A program made the translations under genes and the position numbers. From contig CANMZA010000002.1 of NCBI GenBank assembly GCA_947502305.1, positions 124,001-188,000 of the forward strand: DNA of 64,000 nucleotides. Direction: 5' to 3'. Below the pieces are notes generated by a model. It had not been told where the DNA came from. It made no database searches and worked only from the letters and a program-made list of their open reading frames with translations. Shown in pieces: positions 1 to 7,936 of this stretch (the first letter of the stretch is position 1; every line of letters begins with the position of its first letter). This DNA comes from an uncultured Erythrobacter sp. (GTDB lineage: Bacteria; Pseudomonadota; Alphaproteobacteria; Sphingomonadales; Sphingomonadaceae).

Positions 1-1
1 T

Positions 2-298
2 CCAAAAATAAAGTGGGCCGGCGCCTTGATTGTCTATGTGACGCCTGGGACAAAGAACAGCGAATGGGTCAATTGGGAGATTGAATACGCCCACAAGACC
101 GGAACGCGGATCGTCGGCGTTTGGGCGCATGGCCACAATGACTGCGAGCTACCTGAGGCCCTTGAAAATTATGCGGATGCTGTGGTCGGCTGGCACGGCA
201 CGTCAATTGTGGACGCCATCAATGGTGATTGCGATGTTTGGGAGACGCCGGGAGGTGAAAGCTACCCTGACCGTTCTATCAAACCCCACAACTGCTAA
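2..298 (+). CDS. ThsB/Thoeris-like TIR-like domain protein (DUF1863/MTH538-type), N-terminus cut by window edge
   Basis: The reading frame is open to the window edge (PKIKWAGALIVYVTPGTKNSEWVNWEIEYAHKTGTRIVGVWAHG...). 'T-KNS-WVNWEIEYA' followed by 'IVGVW' is the signature of the TIR-like DUF1863/ThsB family. Stop at 296-298. Confidence 0.75.
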   Translation, partial: PKIKWAGALIVYVTPGTKNSEWVNWEIEYAHKTGTRIVGVWAHGHNDCELPEALENYADAVVGWHGTSIVDAINGDCDVWETPGGESYPDRSIKPHNC

Positions 299-310
299 AG
301 GCCTAGTGAA

Positions 311-937
311 GTGACCAAGCTTTTATCCTACGTCGTACGCTACGATAGCGGCTTCGCCCCAAACCCGTTTTACGGTTATTGCACTCTAGCCACCTGCAAA
401 CCTAGCGTACGGAAAGGTGCGTCAGTTGGTGATTGGATTGTCGGAACGGGTAGTGCGGCGCGAGGAGAAAGGCGCGGCGATCATCTCGTGCATGCGATGA
501 GAGTCACAGAGGCGGTCAACTTTCGTAGCTATTGGGTAGATGATCGCTTCGATCGTAAGCGCCCCATGCGCCAAGGCAGCCGCCATCAAAGCTGTGGCGA
601 CAACATCTACTATCGGTCCGAAGACGACACACACTGGCTGCAGTTGCCATCCTTTCACGCACATCCGACGGAAGTCACCCGACAAAAGCATATTAGGCGC
701 GATACGAGCGTCGATCGAGTTTTGGTCAGCAGTGACTTTTTCTACTTCGGTGGAGAGGGGCCGAGACTCCTCAACGAATTTCGGACAAATGGAGCGAGAA
801 GCATCGTGAAGTCAGGCGCTGGTTGGAAGTGCATTGATGACCCAGAAGTATTGCATGACTTTGTAGCCTGGCTCCGAACCTTAGGCGATCCGGGTTACTC
901 TGGTCGACCGCGGGACTGGGTGTTGGAGGATGGATAG
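311..937 (+). CDS. Nmad2-like (nucleotide modification associated domain 2) protein
   Basis: GTG start 12 nt after the TIR stop. N-terminus 'LLSYVVRYDSGFAPNPFYGYCTLATCKPSVRKGASVGDWIVGTGS' matches my recollection of the Nmad2 family. Confidence 0.7.
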   Translation: MTKLLSYVVRYDSGFAPNPFYGYCTLATCKPSVRKGASVGDWIVGTGSAARGERRGDHLVHAMRVTEAVNFRSYWVDDRFDRKRPMRQGSRHQSCGDNIYYRSEDDTHWLQLPSFHAHPTEVTRQKHIRRDTSVDRVLVSSDFFYFGGEGPRLLNEFRTNGARSIVKSGAGWKCIDDPEVLHDFVAWLRTLGDPGYSGRPRDWVLEDG

Positions 938-956
938 AGAACGGGGACAACCAACA

Positions 957-2072
957 ATGCTCATCGATCAATATGTCAGGGAGATAGCAGCCACCGACAC
1001 GATGAAGCCAGACGTCCAGCCGGTACTCTTCGGGCTTTTTGGTGAGGTTGGCGGGATCATGGCCGCCGCAAAGAAGCACCACCGTGAAGGAAAGGTTTTC
1101 GACGGCTATCGACGTGCAGTTGAAGAGGAGTTTGGAGACACCTTGTGGTACTTGGCTGCTTTGTGTCGGCGATTAGATTTGTCGCTCGAGAAAATCCTCG
1201 ATCAAGCGACCGACGGTGATCGATACATGTCTGTTCTGGCTGCAAGCGACATGCAAAGTGGAACCATCGCTCGCATAGCTGTTTCGCGCGAAGTGGTGGC
1301 TTTAGACGACACTCTACTCACGTTGGGTCAGGCGGTCTCTAGTTTACTGGAGTTACCGGGCCAGTCGGAGGCACTGGAGGCTCGGCTCGTCCATTTTGTC
1401 GACTGTTATATGAAAACACTACAGGTGGCAGAGCTATCATTTGGCGATGTCGCTCGCACCAATTTAGCTAAAACGACAGGCCGGTTTGTTGACCCCCAAG
1501 TCTCACTCCTTCCGACCTTTGACGCTGCTTTCGAACCCGACGAACAACTGCCGAATGAGTTCAGCATCGAGATTATGCAGAAACGGAGCGGGCGTAGCTA
1601 CCTAAGGTGGCACAACGTATTCATTGGGGATCCGCTTACTGACAACATTCGCGATCCTGACGGGTATCGATTCCATGATGTCTTCCACTTTGCTCACGCG
1701 GCTATTCTACATTGGTCGCCTGTCATGCGCTCCCTAATCAAGCAGAAGCGGAAAAGTGACCCACGGGTAGATGAGGCTCAAGATGGGGGGCGAGCCATCG
1801 TTGTCGAGGAAGGTTTAACTGCTTGGATATTTTCGCGCGCAAAAGAGTTGAACTTTTTTGAGGGCCAAAAATCACTTTCGTTTGATATGCTGAAGACGAT
1901 TCGAGACTTCGTTCGAGGCTATGAGGTCGATCAATGCCCGCTCAGCCTTTGGGAAAGGGCGATCCTCGACGGTTATAGTGTTTTTCGAGAGGTTCGTGCA
2001 AATGGTGGCGGTATCATTGTCGGCAACAGAGAGGCGCGGACAATTGAATACAAACCGCTCGAGAAGGAATGA
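957..2072 (+). CDS. MazG-like nucleoside triphosphate pyrophosphohydrolase fused to a MazG C-terminal-like domain
   Basis: N-terminal 'LFGLFGEVGGIMAAAKKH...VEEEFGDTLWYLAALCRRLDLSLEKIL' is the MazG/NTP-PPase EExxD-type motif. C-terminal 'DGYRFHDVFHFAHAAILHWSPVMRSLIKQKRKSDPRVDE...IVVEEGLTAWIF' is MazG_C-like. An alternative ATG at 930 overlaps the upstream stop. Confidence 0.8.
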   Translation: MLIDQYVREIAATDTMKPDVQPVLFGLFGEVGGIMAAAKKHHREGKVFDGYRRAVEEEFGDTLWYLAALCRRLDLSLEKILDQATDGDRYMSVLAASDMQSGTIARIAVSREVVALDDTLLTLGQAVSSLLELPGQSEALEARLVHFVDCYMKTLQVAELSFGDVARTNLAKTTGRFVDPQVSLLPTFDAAFEPDEQLPNEFSIEIMQKRSGRSYLRWHNVFIGDPLTDNIRDPDGYRFHDVFHFAHAAILHWSPVMRSLIKQKRKSDPRVDEAQDGGRAIVVEEGLTAWIFSRAKELNFFEGQKSLSFDMLKTIRDFVRGYEVDQCPLSLWERAILDGYSVFREVRANGGGIIVGNREARTIEYKPLEKE

Positions 2073-2075
2073 TCG

Positions 2076-2726
2076 ATGACACCGGCCAAGTTCGTTGAGC
2101 AGTTATCTTCCATACGATTTGAAAACTCTTTCAATCCCTACAATGACAAATGCTCGCGTCATGATCGTGATGATGCACCAAGGCAACGGGCCCTTACTCT
2201 CCAGCGGCTGATTGAGCGCGCGCAGCGTGTTGAGGTCGACTCCCTCTGGGTTGGAAGGGACTTGGGACATCGTGGAGGTCGGCGCACAGGCCTAGCGCTA
2301 ACTGATGACGTACACTTTCATGCTCACCTTAATCGATGGCAAATAGAAATGGAGCGGCCCACGATAGGCCGCCCTCTCCCAGAACGAACTGCTGGGGCAG
2401 TCTGGGACCTACTTGCACGTATTGATCGACCAATCTTTCTTTGGAATGTGTTTCCATTCCATCCACATCTACCTGGCGATACTTTTTCTAACCGTACCCA
2501 CAATGCGAAGGAGAGGGATTCGGGCATCGCGATACTCTCACAATTGATTGCCCTGCTTCGGCCCAGACGCCTCATCGCAGTTGGCAATGACTCCGAGAAG
2601 GCGCTCATTCAAATCGCTGATAAAGTGCCAGTCATAAAGGTCAGGCACCCGAGCTATGGAGGGCAACGCGACTTCTCCAACAGCATTTCTGATGCTTTTG
2701 GGCTGGCGGCTGGCCCGCTTCTTTGA
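2076..2726 (+). CDS. uracil-DNA glycosylase superfamily protein (divergent motif 1)
   Basis: 'LWVGRDLGHRGGRRTGLALTDD', 'LWNVFPFHPHLPGD', 'LRPRRLIAVGNDSEKAL' and 'VRHPSYGG' align with the motif order of UDG superfamily members. ATG lies 3 nt after the MazG stop. Confidence 0.75.
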   Translation: MTPAKFVEQLSSIRFENSFNPYNDKCSRHDRDDAPRQRALTLQRLIERAQRVEVDSLWVGRDLGHRGGRRTGLALTDDVHFHAHLNRWQIEMERPTIGRPLPERTAGAVWDLLARIDRPIFLWNVFPFHPHLPGDTFSNRTHNAKERDSGIAILSQLIALLRPRRLIAVGNDSEKALIQIADKVPVIKVRHPSYGGQRDFSNSISDAFGLAAGPLL

Positions 2727-2916
2727 GACCTAAATCGTTGCTGTTAATAGCAATCGGATTTGATTGGAGAGCCGACACAACTGGGGTCCCATACCGCATC
2801 AACGCGAACGGCGCCCAAGAAGGACCCGCACACTGGCGAAGCGACCTTACGTGCTTACCCCGTGATTGCTGGCATAGTACCGACAGAACCCGGTTTGCCC
2901 CAAGTTATTGAAAATA

Positions 2917-2992
2917 TGGTGAGCCCTGCTGGGTTCGAACCAGCGACCTACTGATTAAAAGTCAGTTGCTCTACCGACTGAGCTAAGGGCCC
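2917..2992 (-). tRNA. tRNA-Lys(TTT), CCA encoded
   Basis: The reverse complement GGGCCCTTAGCTCAGTCGGTAGAGCAACTGACTTTTAATCAGTAGGTCGCTGGTTCGAACCCAGCAGGGCTCACCA folds as a cloverleaf. Anticodon TTT. Confidence 0.97.
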
Positions 2993-3164
2993 CCACGGGG
3001 TGTGCGCGGAATCGTCGATCCGCGTCATCGGAGCGCCCACCTAGTCAGGGCGGGCCGCTGGGTCAAGCCGATGTTTTGACTGTGATGCTGCGGTTTTTGC
3101 AATAGCTCACTGCCAGTGCGGCTTTTACCGCCCGATATACGGCGGTTCTGCGGCCAATTTGCGC

Positions 3165-4715
3165 TTATTCAGAATGCACAATCGCCCAGTGTTCTAGGAT
3201 CTCGCGATTGGTAGGCGCGCCCTCACGGGCTTTGGTCAGCAAGGAGCGCGCCTCCTCGACTGCGCCGCCTTGCTGCCAAAGCGCCCAGCCCAATGTGTCC
3301 ATAATTTCGGGGCTTGATGGCGATTCGGCCAGCGCGCGGCGCGCATACCGTACGGCCGCGGCATGATCGCCCAACTTGGTCTTTACGGACGCAGCATTGT
3401 TGAGCAGCGCGGGATTGTTCTTCCCGTCACCTTCAACCAGCGGCGCGTAAATTTGGTCGGCTTTCGCCCAATCGCCTGCTCGGATCGCCGTGCCGGCCTC
3501 CAACATCTGCGGCCCAATGGACGGGGCGTTGTCGCGCCGCGCGATTAGAGCGCGAATACGGGCCGTATCACCTTTGCCGGTTTCTTCTGCGAGGCGCAGC
3601 GCCAGCAGCAAACCCGCGCCGTCCATTTGCGGATGCTCAACCACCGGCTCAATCGCGGCCCATGCGTCATCAAACTGGCTTTGCTCCGTCAGGCTTTGTG
3701 CAAGCACTTGCCGGGCCATCGGATCGCCGCCTGTACCCTCAACATAATCCGTCAGCGCCATCGCCGCCATTGCATGTTGATCGCGGGCCGCATCGATAAA
3801 GCCGCGTAGCCGGGCAAATTGCGGCTCGCTTGAAAACACCGGCGGTGCCTGCTCAATCAACTCAAACGCCCGCGTAATCTCGCCGGCATCATAGGCCATT
3901 TGCGCCGCGAATAGCAGGCCAATCGGATGCGGCTTGCCAGCTTCGTTGGCCTTATTGATCCAATTGCCCGCTTCCTGCGTATCGCCACTGTCGCGCGCAA
4001 TCGCAGCCATGGCGAGCATCGCGGTTTGATGGGTGGGGCGCACGTTGAGCACTTTTTCAAAGTGGCTTTTCGCTTGAACAGTGTCGCGCGAACCCAATCG
4101 CAATTGTCCGGCAAATAGATGGGCTTGCGGCACCGCCGGTGTCATCGCCAGAACTGGCTCAAGCCGTTCAAATGTGGCCCCTTCCAACCCCTTAGCCCAC
4201 AGCCGTTCTGCATCAATTGTTATGAGCAGCGGGTCCTCAGGAAACACCGCCAAACCTTTATCGAGCAAAGCAAAGCCTGCCTCTGTCTCACCATTCGCAA
4301 AGTGGAGCCCGATTGACGCGGAATAGGCGAGCGCATTGTCCAGTGTGAGGCTATCAATCGTCTCACGCGCTGCCTCCAAATAATTCCCCATGACCTGCGC
4401 TTCGGCAAGTTTCGCGCGCGCCAGCGAATATTTGTCAGCCGAGGCAGGCACGCGATCAAATTCTGCAATCGCCCGGTCGGGATTGCCCAGAGCCATGGCG
4501 ATGTCGCCCGCCAAAATGCGGGTTTCCGGATTGTCAGGATCCTGATCAATCGCCTGACCAATCAGGTCGAGCGCGGTGCGCGGCTCGCTATTGGCAAAAG
4601 CTTCGCTGGCAGCGGCGAAGGGGTCGCTGGGCCCGCTGTCGCAGCCAGCCAGAGCGGGGGTAAGGACGAGCGCCGCAGCGGCACCGAATTTCCAGAGAGA
4701 AGTGCGCGTGTTCAT
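3165..4715 (-). CDS. tetratricopeptide repeat lipoprotein
   Basis: Lipobox-like 'LTPALAGCDSG' followed by many TPR units (e.g. 'ALDLIGQAIDQDPDNPETRILAGDIAMALGNPDRAIAEFDRV'). Confidence 0.8.
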   Translation of the reverse strand: MNTRTSLWKFGAAAALVLTPALAGCDSGPSDPFAAASEAFANSEPRTALDLIGQAIDQDPDNPETRILAGDIAMALGNPDRAIAEFDRVPASADKYSLARAKLAEAQVMGNYLEAARETIDSLTLDNALAYSASIGLHFANGETEAGFALLDKGLAVFPEDPLLITIDAERLWAKGLEGATFERLEPVLAMTPAVPQAHLFAGQLRLGSRDTVQAKSHFEKVLNVRPTHQTAMLAMAAIARDSGDTQEAGNWINKANEAGKPHPIGLLFAAQMAYDAGEITRAFELIEQAPPVFSSEPQFARLRGFIDAARDQHAMAAMALTDYVEGTGGDPMARQVLAQSLTEQSQFDDAWAAIEPVVEHPQMDGAGLLLALRLAEETGKGDTARIRALIARRDNAPSIGPQMLEAGTAIRAGDWAKADQIYAPLVEGDGKNNPALLNNAASVKTKLGDHAAAVRYARRALAESPSSPEIMDTLGWALWQQGGAVEEARSLLTKAREGAPTNREILEHWAIVHSE

Positions 4716-4942
4716 AGGAGTGCATTTAGCCGCAGATGCTTAACGGGCCGTTCCCCTCCCACAAATTGTCGGGATTCTTGACAAAGCCGTATGCGGCCGT
4801 TTCGCCGTTAACCTTTGTAAGGCGCAGAAACCCTCGCTTCAGAGCGAAATGGCACGGCAATTGCTTAGTATCGTTCACCAATTTGGGTCGGGAAATTTTG
4901 CGAGCATCCGGCCGCTCGCCTCAGGAAAGCACTTTGGGGAAT

Positions 4943-5458
4943 ATGATGAGTAAGTTTACAAAAAAGGCAGCGATCGCTCTTGCTGCGGGCAGCATGATGG
5001 CCGCGGCACCGGCATCGGCCGCGATTTTCGAATATGACATGACGAACGGCGACGTTCTGACGATCAACACCGATACGCAAACCGGCACTTGGACCGGCGA
5101 AAATATCGACGTGGCCTTCGAAAGCGCCGATTTTGCAAATTTTGAAGGCGGGGCAAACCCCAGCTTCATGTTCACCCTCAGCGACATGACCGGCACCCGC
5201 AACATTCGCGGCACCGATTACGCGCCGACCCGCCAAAATGGCAACCGTTTCCACCCTTGGATGATGAAGACGACCAGAGATGGCCGCATCAACCTGTGGT
5301 CGTGGTGGGGTGATCCCGTGATCGCTGGCGACTATGTTCGCGGCATTGACGATTTCCGCACTGTCGACGTTCCTGCGCCTGGCATGCTCGGCCTGTTCGG
5401 TCTGGCGCTTGTCGCGCTCGGCCTTGGTCGCCGCCGCCGCAAGGCCGCTGCTGCTTAA
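4943..5458 (+). CDS. PEP-CTERM sorting domain-containing protein
   Basis: Signal peptide 'MMSKFTKKAAIALAAGSMMAAAPASA' and C-terminal 'VPAPGMLGLFGLALVALGLGRRRRKAAAA' (PEP-like motif, TM helix, basic tail). Confidence 0.85.
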   Translation: MMSKFTKKAAIALAAGSMMAAAPASAAIFEYDMTNGDVLTINTDTQTGTWTGENIDVAFESADFANFEGGANPSFMFTLSDMTGTRNIRGTDYAPTRQNGNRFHPWMMKTTRDGRINLWSWWGDPVIAGDYVRGIDDFRTVDVPAPGMLGLFGLALVALGLGRRRRKAAAA

Positions 5459-5506
5459 GTTTCAGACTGGTCCTCTGGTACTAAGTGCCTCTGGCACTAC
5501 AAAAAG

Positions 5507-5536
5507 CGCCCTGCCGAGAAATCGGCGGGGCGTTTT
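5507..5536 (+). terminator. Rho-independent terminator after the PEP-CTERM gene
   Basis: CGCCCTGCCGA-gaaa-TCGGCGGGGCG hairpin (one G-T wobble) followed by TTTT. Confidence 0.8.
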
Positions 5537-5566
5537 CGTTTGTGGAGTATGTCTAGTTTGGCAATA

Positions 5567-6034
5567 TTAGCGCGCGCGGACGGCGAGGTGTTGAATTGAA
5601 AGACCCGTCAGAGGGTCTCGCCAACCCGGCGCAATTTGCGCCGCAGGGTCCAGCACAAAGCGCCGCCCGCGATATTCCGGGTGCGGGATGGTGAGGCCGG
5701 GGGAGAGATGCGCCCCTTCGCTCCACAAGATAATATCGAGATCGAGCACACGGTCGCCCCAGCGCTGCCCACCGCGCCGTCCGAATTCACGCTCCATGCG
5801 CTTTAATCCGGCCAACAAAGCGGGCGGATCATAGTCGCTTTCGATCACCAGAGCCGCATTGGCAAACCGTCTCTGCGCCGCGCCCATTGGGGCGGAATCC
5901 AAGATTGCTGACCGCGCAGTGACAGTGCCAAGCGCCGCGCATTCTTCCATCGCGGCGAACACGACTGCGCGCGGGCCGCCAAAACGGTGGTGGCGCCGGT
6001 TTGAGCCAAGGGCGATAAGGTAGGTGCTGCTCAA
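5567..6034 (-). CDS. folK: 2-amino-4-hydroxy-6-hydroxymethyldihydropteridine diphosphokinase
   Basis: 'YLIALGSN', 'FGRRGGQRWGDRVLDLDIILW', 'IPHPEYRGRRFVLDPAAQIAP' are HPPK motifs. Confidence 0.93.
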   Translation of the reverse strand: MSSTYLIALGSNRRHHRFGGPRAVVFAAMEECAALGTVTARSAILDSAPMGAAQRRFANAALVIESDYDPPALLAGLKRMEREFGRRGGQRWGDRVLDLDIILWSEGAHLSPGLTIPHPEYRGRRFVLDPAAQIAPGWRDPLTGLSIQHLAVRAR

Positions 6035-6039
6035 GGGCG

Positions 6040-6918
6040 CTAGACGTCCTCAGCAATACGGCCATACAATTGCGGACGGCGATCACGGAAGAAGCCCATT
6101 CCCGCCCGGTGCGTTGCGGCTTGCTTAAGGTCTAACGTCGCGATCAAAATACCGCTTTCTTCCGCTCCGAAATCTTCCTGCAAATCGCCCCATTCATCGG
6201 CGATGAAGGAATGCCCGTAAAAGCTCTGATCACCCTCCACTCCGATCCGGTTCGACGCGATAACCGGCATGCAATTGGACACCGCATGCCCAATCATCGC
6301 GCGCCGCCACATCCGACTAGTGTCGAGATCGGCGTCATAGGGTTCAGAGCCAATTGCGGTGGGATAAAGCAAGAGCTCTGCCCCCTTCAGCGCCATGACC
6401 CGCGCGCATTCCGGATACCATTGATCCCAGCATATCCCGACGCCAATCCGCACAGTGGAACCGTCTTCGGCGTGGTTATCGGTGGGGACATCCCAGACCT
6501 TGAACCCATCATTGCCCGGGCGGAAATAGAATTTTTCCTCATATCCCGGCCCATCGGGAATGTGGCTTTTCCGATATGTGCCCATGACATCGCCGTCAGG
6601 GCCGATCATCGCGAGGGTGTTGTAATAGTGGTGCCCGTCGCGTTCAAAGAAACTGGTCGGTATCGCAACGTTCAACCGCGCAGCGAGCTCTTGCATCGCT
6701 ATAACGCTGGGGTGATCTGCCACGGGCCGGGCCAGCGCGAACAGCGCCTCGTCTTCTTCGCGGCAAAAATAGGGGCCGGAGAATAATTCTGGCGGCAGCA
6801 CCAGTTTTGCGCCGCGCTCGGCGGCTTCTTCGACCAGAGCGCTGACCGCAGCAATATTGGCAGTCTCTTCTTCCTGGCCAAGCGCAAGCTGGAGGGCGGC
6901 GACAGTTAATTTCGTCAT
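6040..6918 (-). CDS. aguB: N-carbamoylputrescine amidase (nitrilase superfamily)
   Basis: 'LVLPPELFSGPYFCREED', 'YRKSHIPDGPGYEEKFYFRPGNDGF', 'IGVGICWDQWYPECAR' give the Glu-Lys-Cys nitrilase triad with AguB context. Confidence 0.9.
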   Translation of the reverse strand: MTKLTVAALQLALGQEEETANIAAVSALVEEAAERGAKLVLPPELFSGPYFCREEDEALFALARPVADHPSVIAMQELAARLNVAIPTSFFERDGHHYYNTLAMIGPDGDVMGTYRKSHIPDGPGYEEKFYFRPGNDGFKVWDVPTDNHAEDGSTVRIGVGICWDQWYPECARVMALKGAELLLYPTAIGSEPYDADLDTSRMWRRAMIGHAVSNCMPVIASNRIGVEGDQSFYGHSFIADEWGDLQEDFGAEESGILIATLDLKQAATHRAGMGFFRDRRPQLYGRIAEDV

Positions 6919-6937
6919 GTGCCGCCGCCCTCTAAAC

Positions 6938-7804
6938 TCAGTCAGCTTTGCGGAACAGCAAAGTCATACGATCGCTCTCGCCAATCGCGAGATATTCGCT
7001 GCGCCGGGCATCGTCTTCGCCAGTCGCCAAAACGGGCGGCAAAGTCCAAACACCGTTTTCCCAATTGGCAGGATCGGCTGGGTTGGCGTTGATTTCGCTT
7101 TCTGCGGCCAGTTCAAAGCCGTTGGCCTCGAAAATCGCAACCACGTCAGCTTTGCGCATATAGCCGCGCTGACGTGCGCCGTAATCGTCATAGCTTGCGC
7201 CTTCTGGAGCGCGGTGCTGAACCACTCCGACCATTCCGTCATCGGTAAGCATTATGCGCGCAGCTTTAAGCACGGCATCCGCGCTGTTGCCAATATTCAG
7301 GCCGTGCATCGAACGGAAGATCAAAACCCGGTCAACCGTACCGGCGACGTCTTCCGGCATTTCGTCGGTTTCAAACGCCATCACGCTGTCCGCGTCGACG
7401 CCCATTCCTTCGGCGATGCCGTTCTTGAAGGTTTCGGTCCAAGCCTTAGAGCGCGCCTCCTGTGCGCGGCTGCGATAGGCGCGGCCGTCACTATCTTGGT
7501 TGAACGCCACATATTGACCGGCGGGCATCAGATACGGCGCCAGCACGCGCGTGTACCAACCGCCACCGGGGCCATATTCTGCGACTGTCATCGTCGGCTC
7601 TACGCCGAAAAACGCCAGTGTTTCAGTTGGCCGGCGAAATTCGTCGCGCGCGCGGTCACCGTCGCGGCGTTCATGCGCCAATACATCTTCGAGCGTCGGC
7701 GCTGCGGCGTCTGTGTGCGCGTCAGCGGCAGCCGGGCCAGCAAATGTGAACAATGCAGTTCCAGCCGCCAGTGCGGCAATGGGAGCGATCAGCTTGAGTT
7801 TCAT
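6938..7804 (-). CDS. exported class I SAM-dependent methyltransferase-like protein
   Basis: Signal peptide 'MKLKLIAPIAALAAGTALFTFAGPAAADAH'; SAM-binding-like 'TVAEYGPGGGWYTRVLAPYL'. Confidence 0.75.
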   Translation of the reverse strand: MKLKLIAPIAALAAGTALFTFAGPAAADAHTDAAAPTLEDVLAHERRDGDRARDEFRRPTETLAFFGVEPTMTVAEYGPGGGWYTRVLAPYLMPAGQYVAFNQDSDGRAYRSRAQEARSKAWTETFKNGIAEGMGVDADSVMAFETDEMPEDVAGTVDRVLIFRSMHGLNIGNSADAVLKAARIMLTDDGMVGVVQHRAPEGASYDDYGARQRGYMRKADVVAIFEANGFELAAESEINANPADPANWENGVWTLPPVLATGEDDARRSEYLAIGESDRMTLLFRKAD

Positions 7805-7936
7805 GGGGTCATTCCTCTCTTCGTGAATATCCTGCGCGTGTCCTGACGCAGTGGCGGCCCGATGACAAGGCATCAGAACGGCTCTGGCAAAACCCGTCGG
7901 CCTCCCTATGTCGTTTATCGAAAAGGAAATTGGCCG

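Noticed and set aside
2760-2954. ORF ending '...MVSPAGFEPATY'
   Set aside because: The C-terminus is a conceptual translation of the antisense tRNA-Lys 3' half, a well-known spurious ORF signature.
6857-7846. 329-aa + strand ORF
   Set aside because: Antisense to the SAM-methyltransferase-like gene, with no domain motifs.
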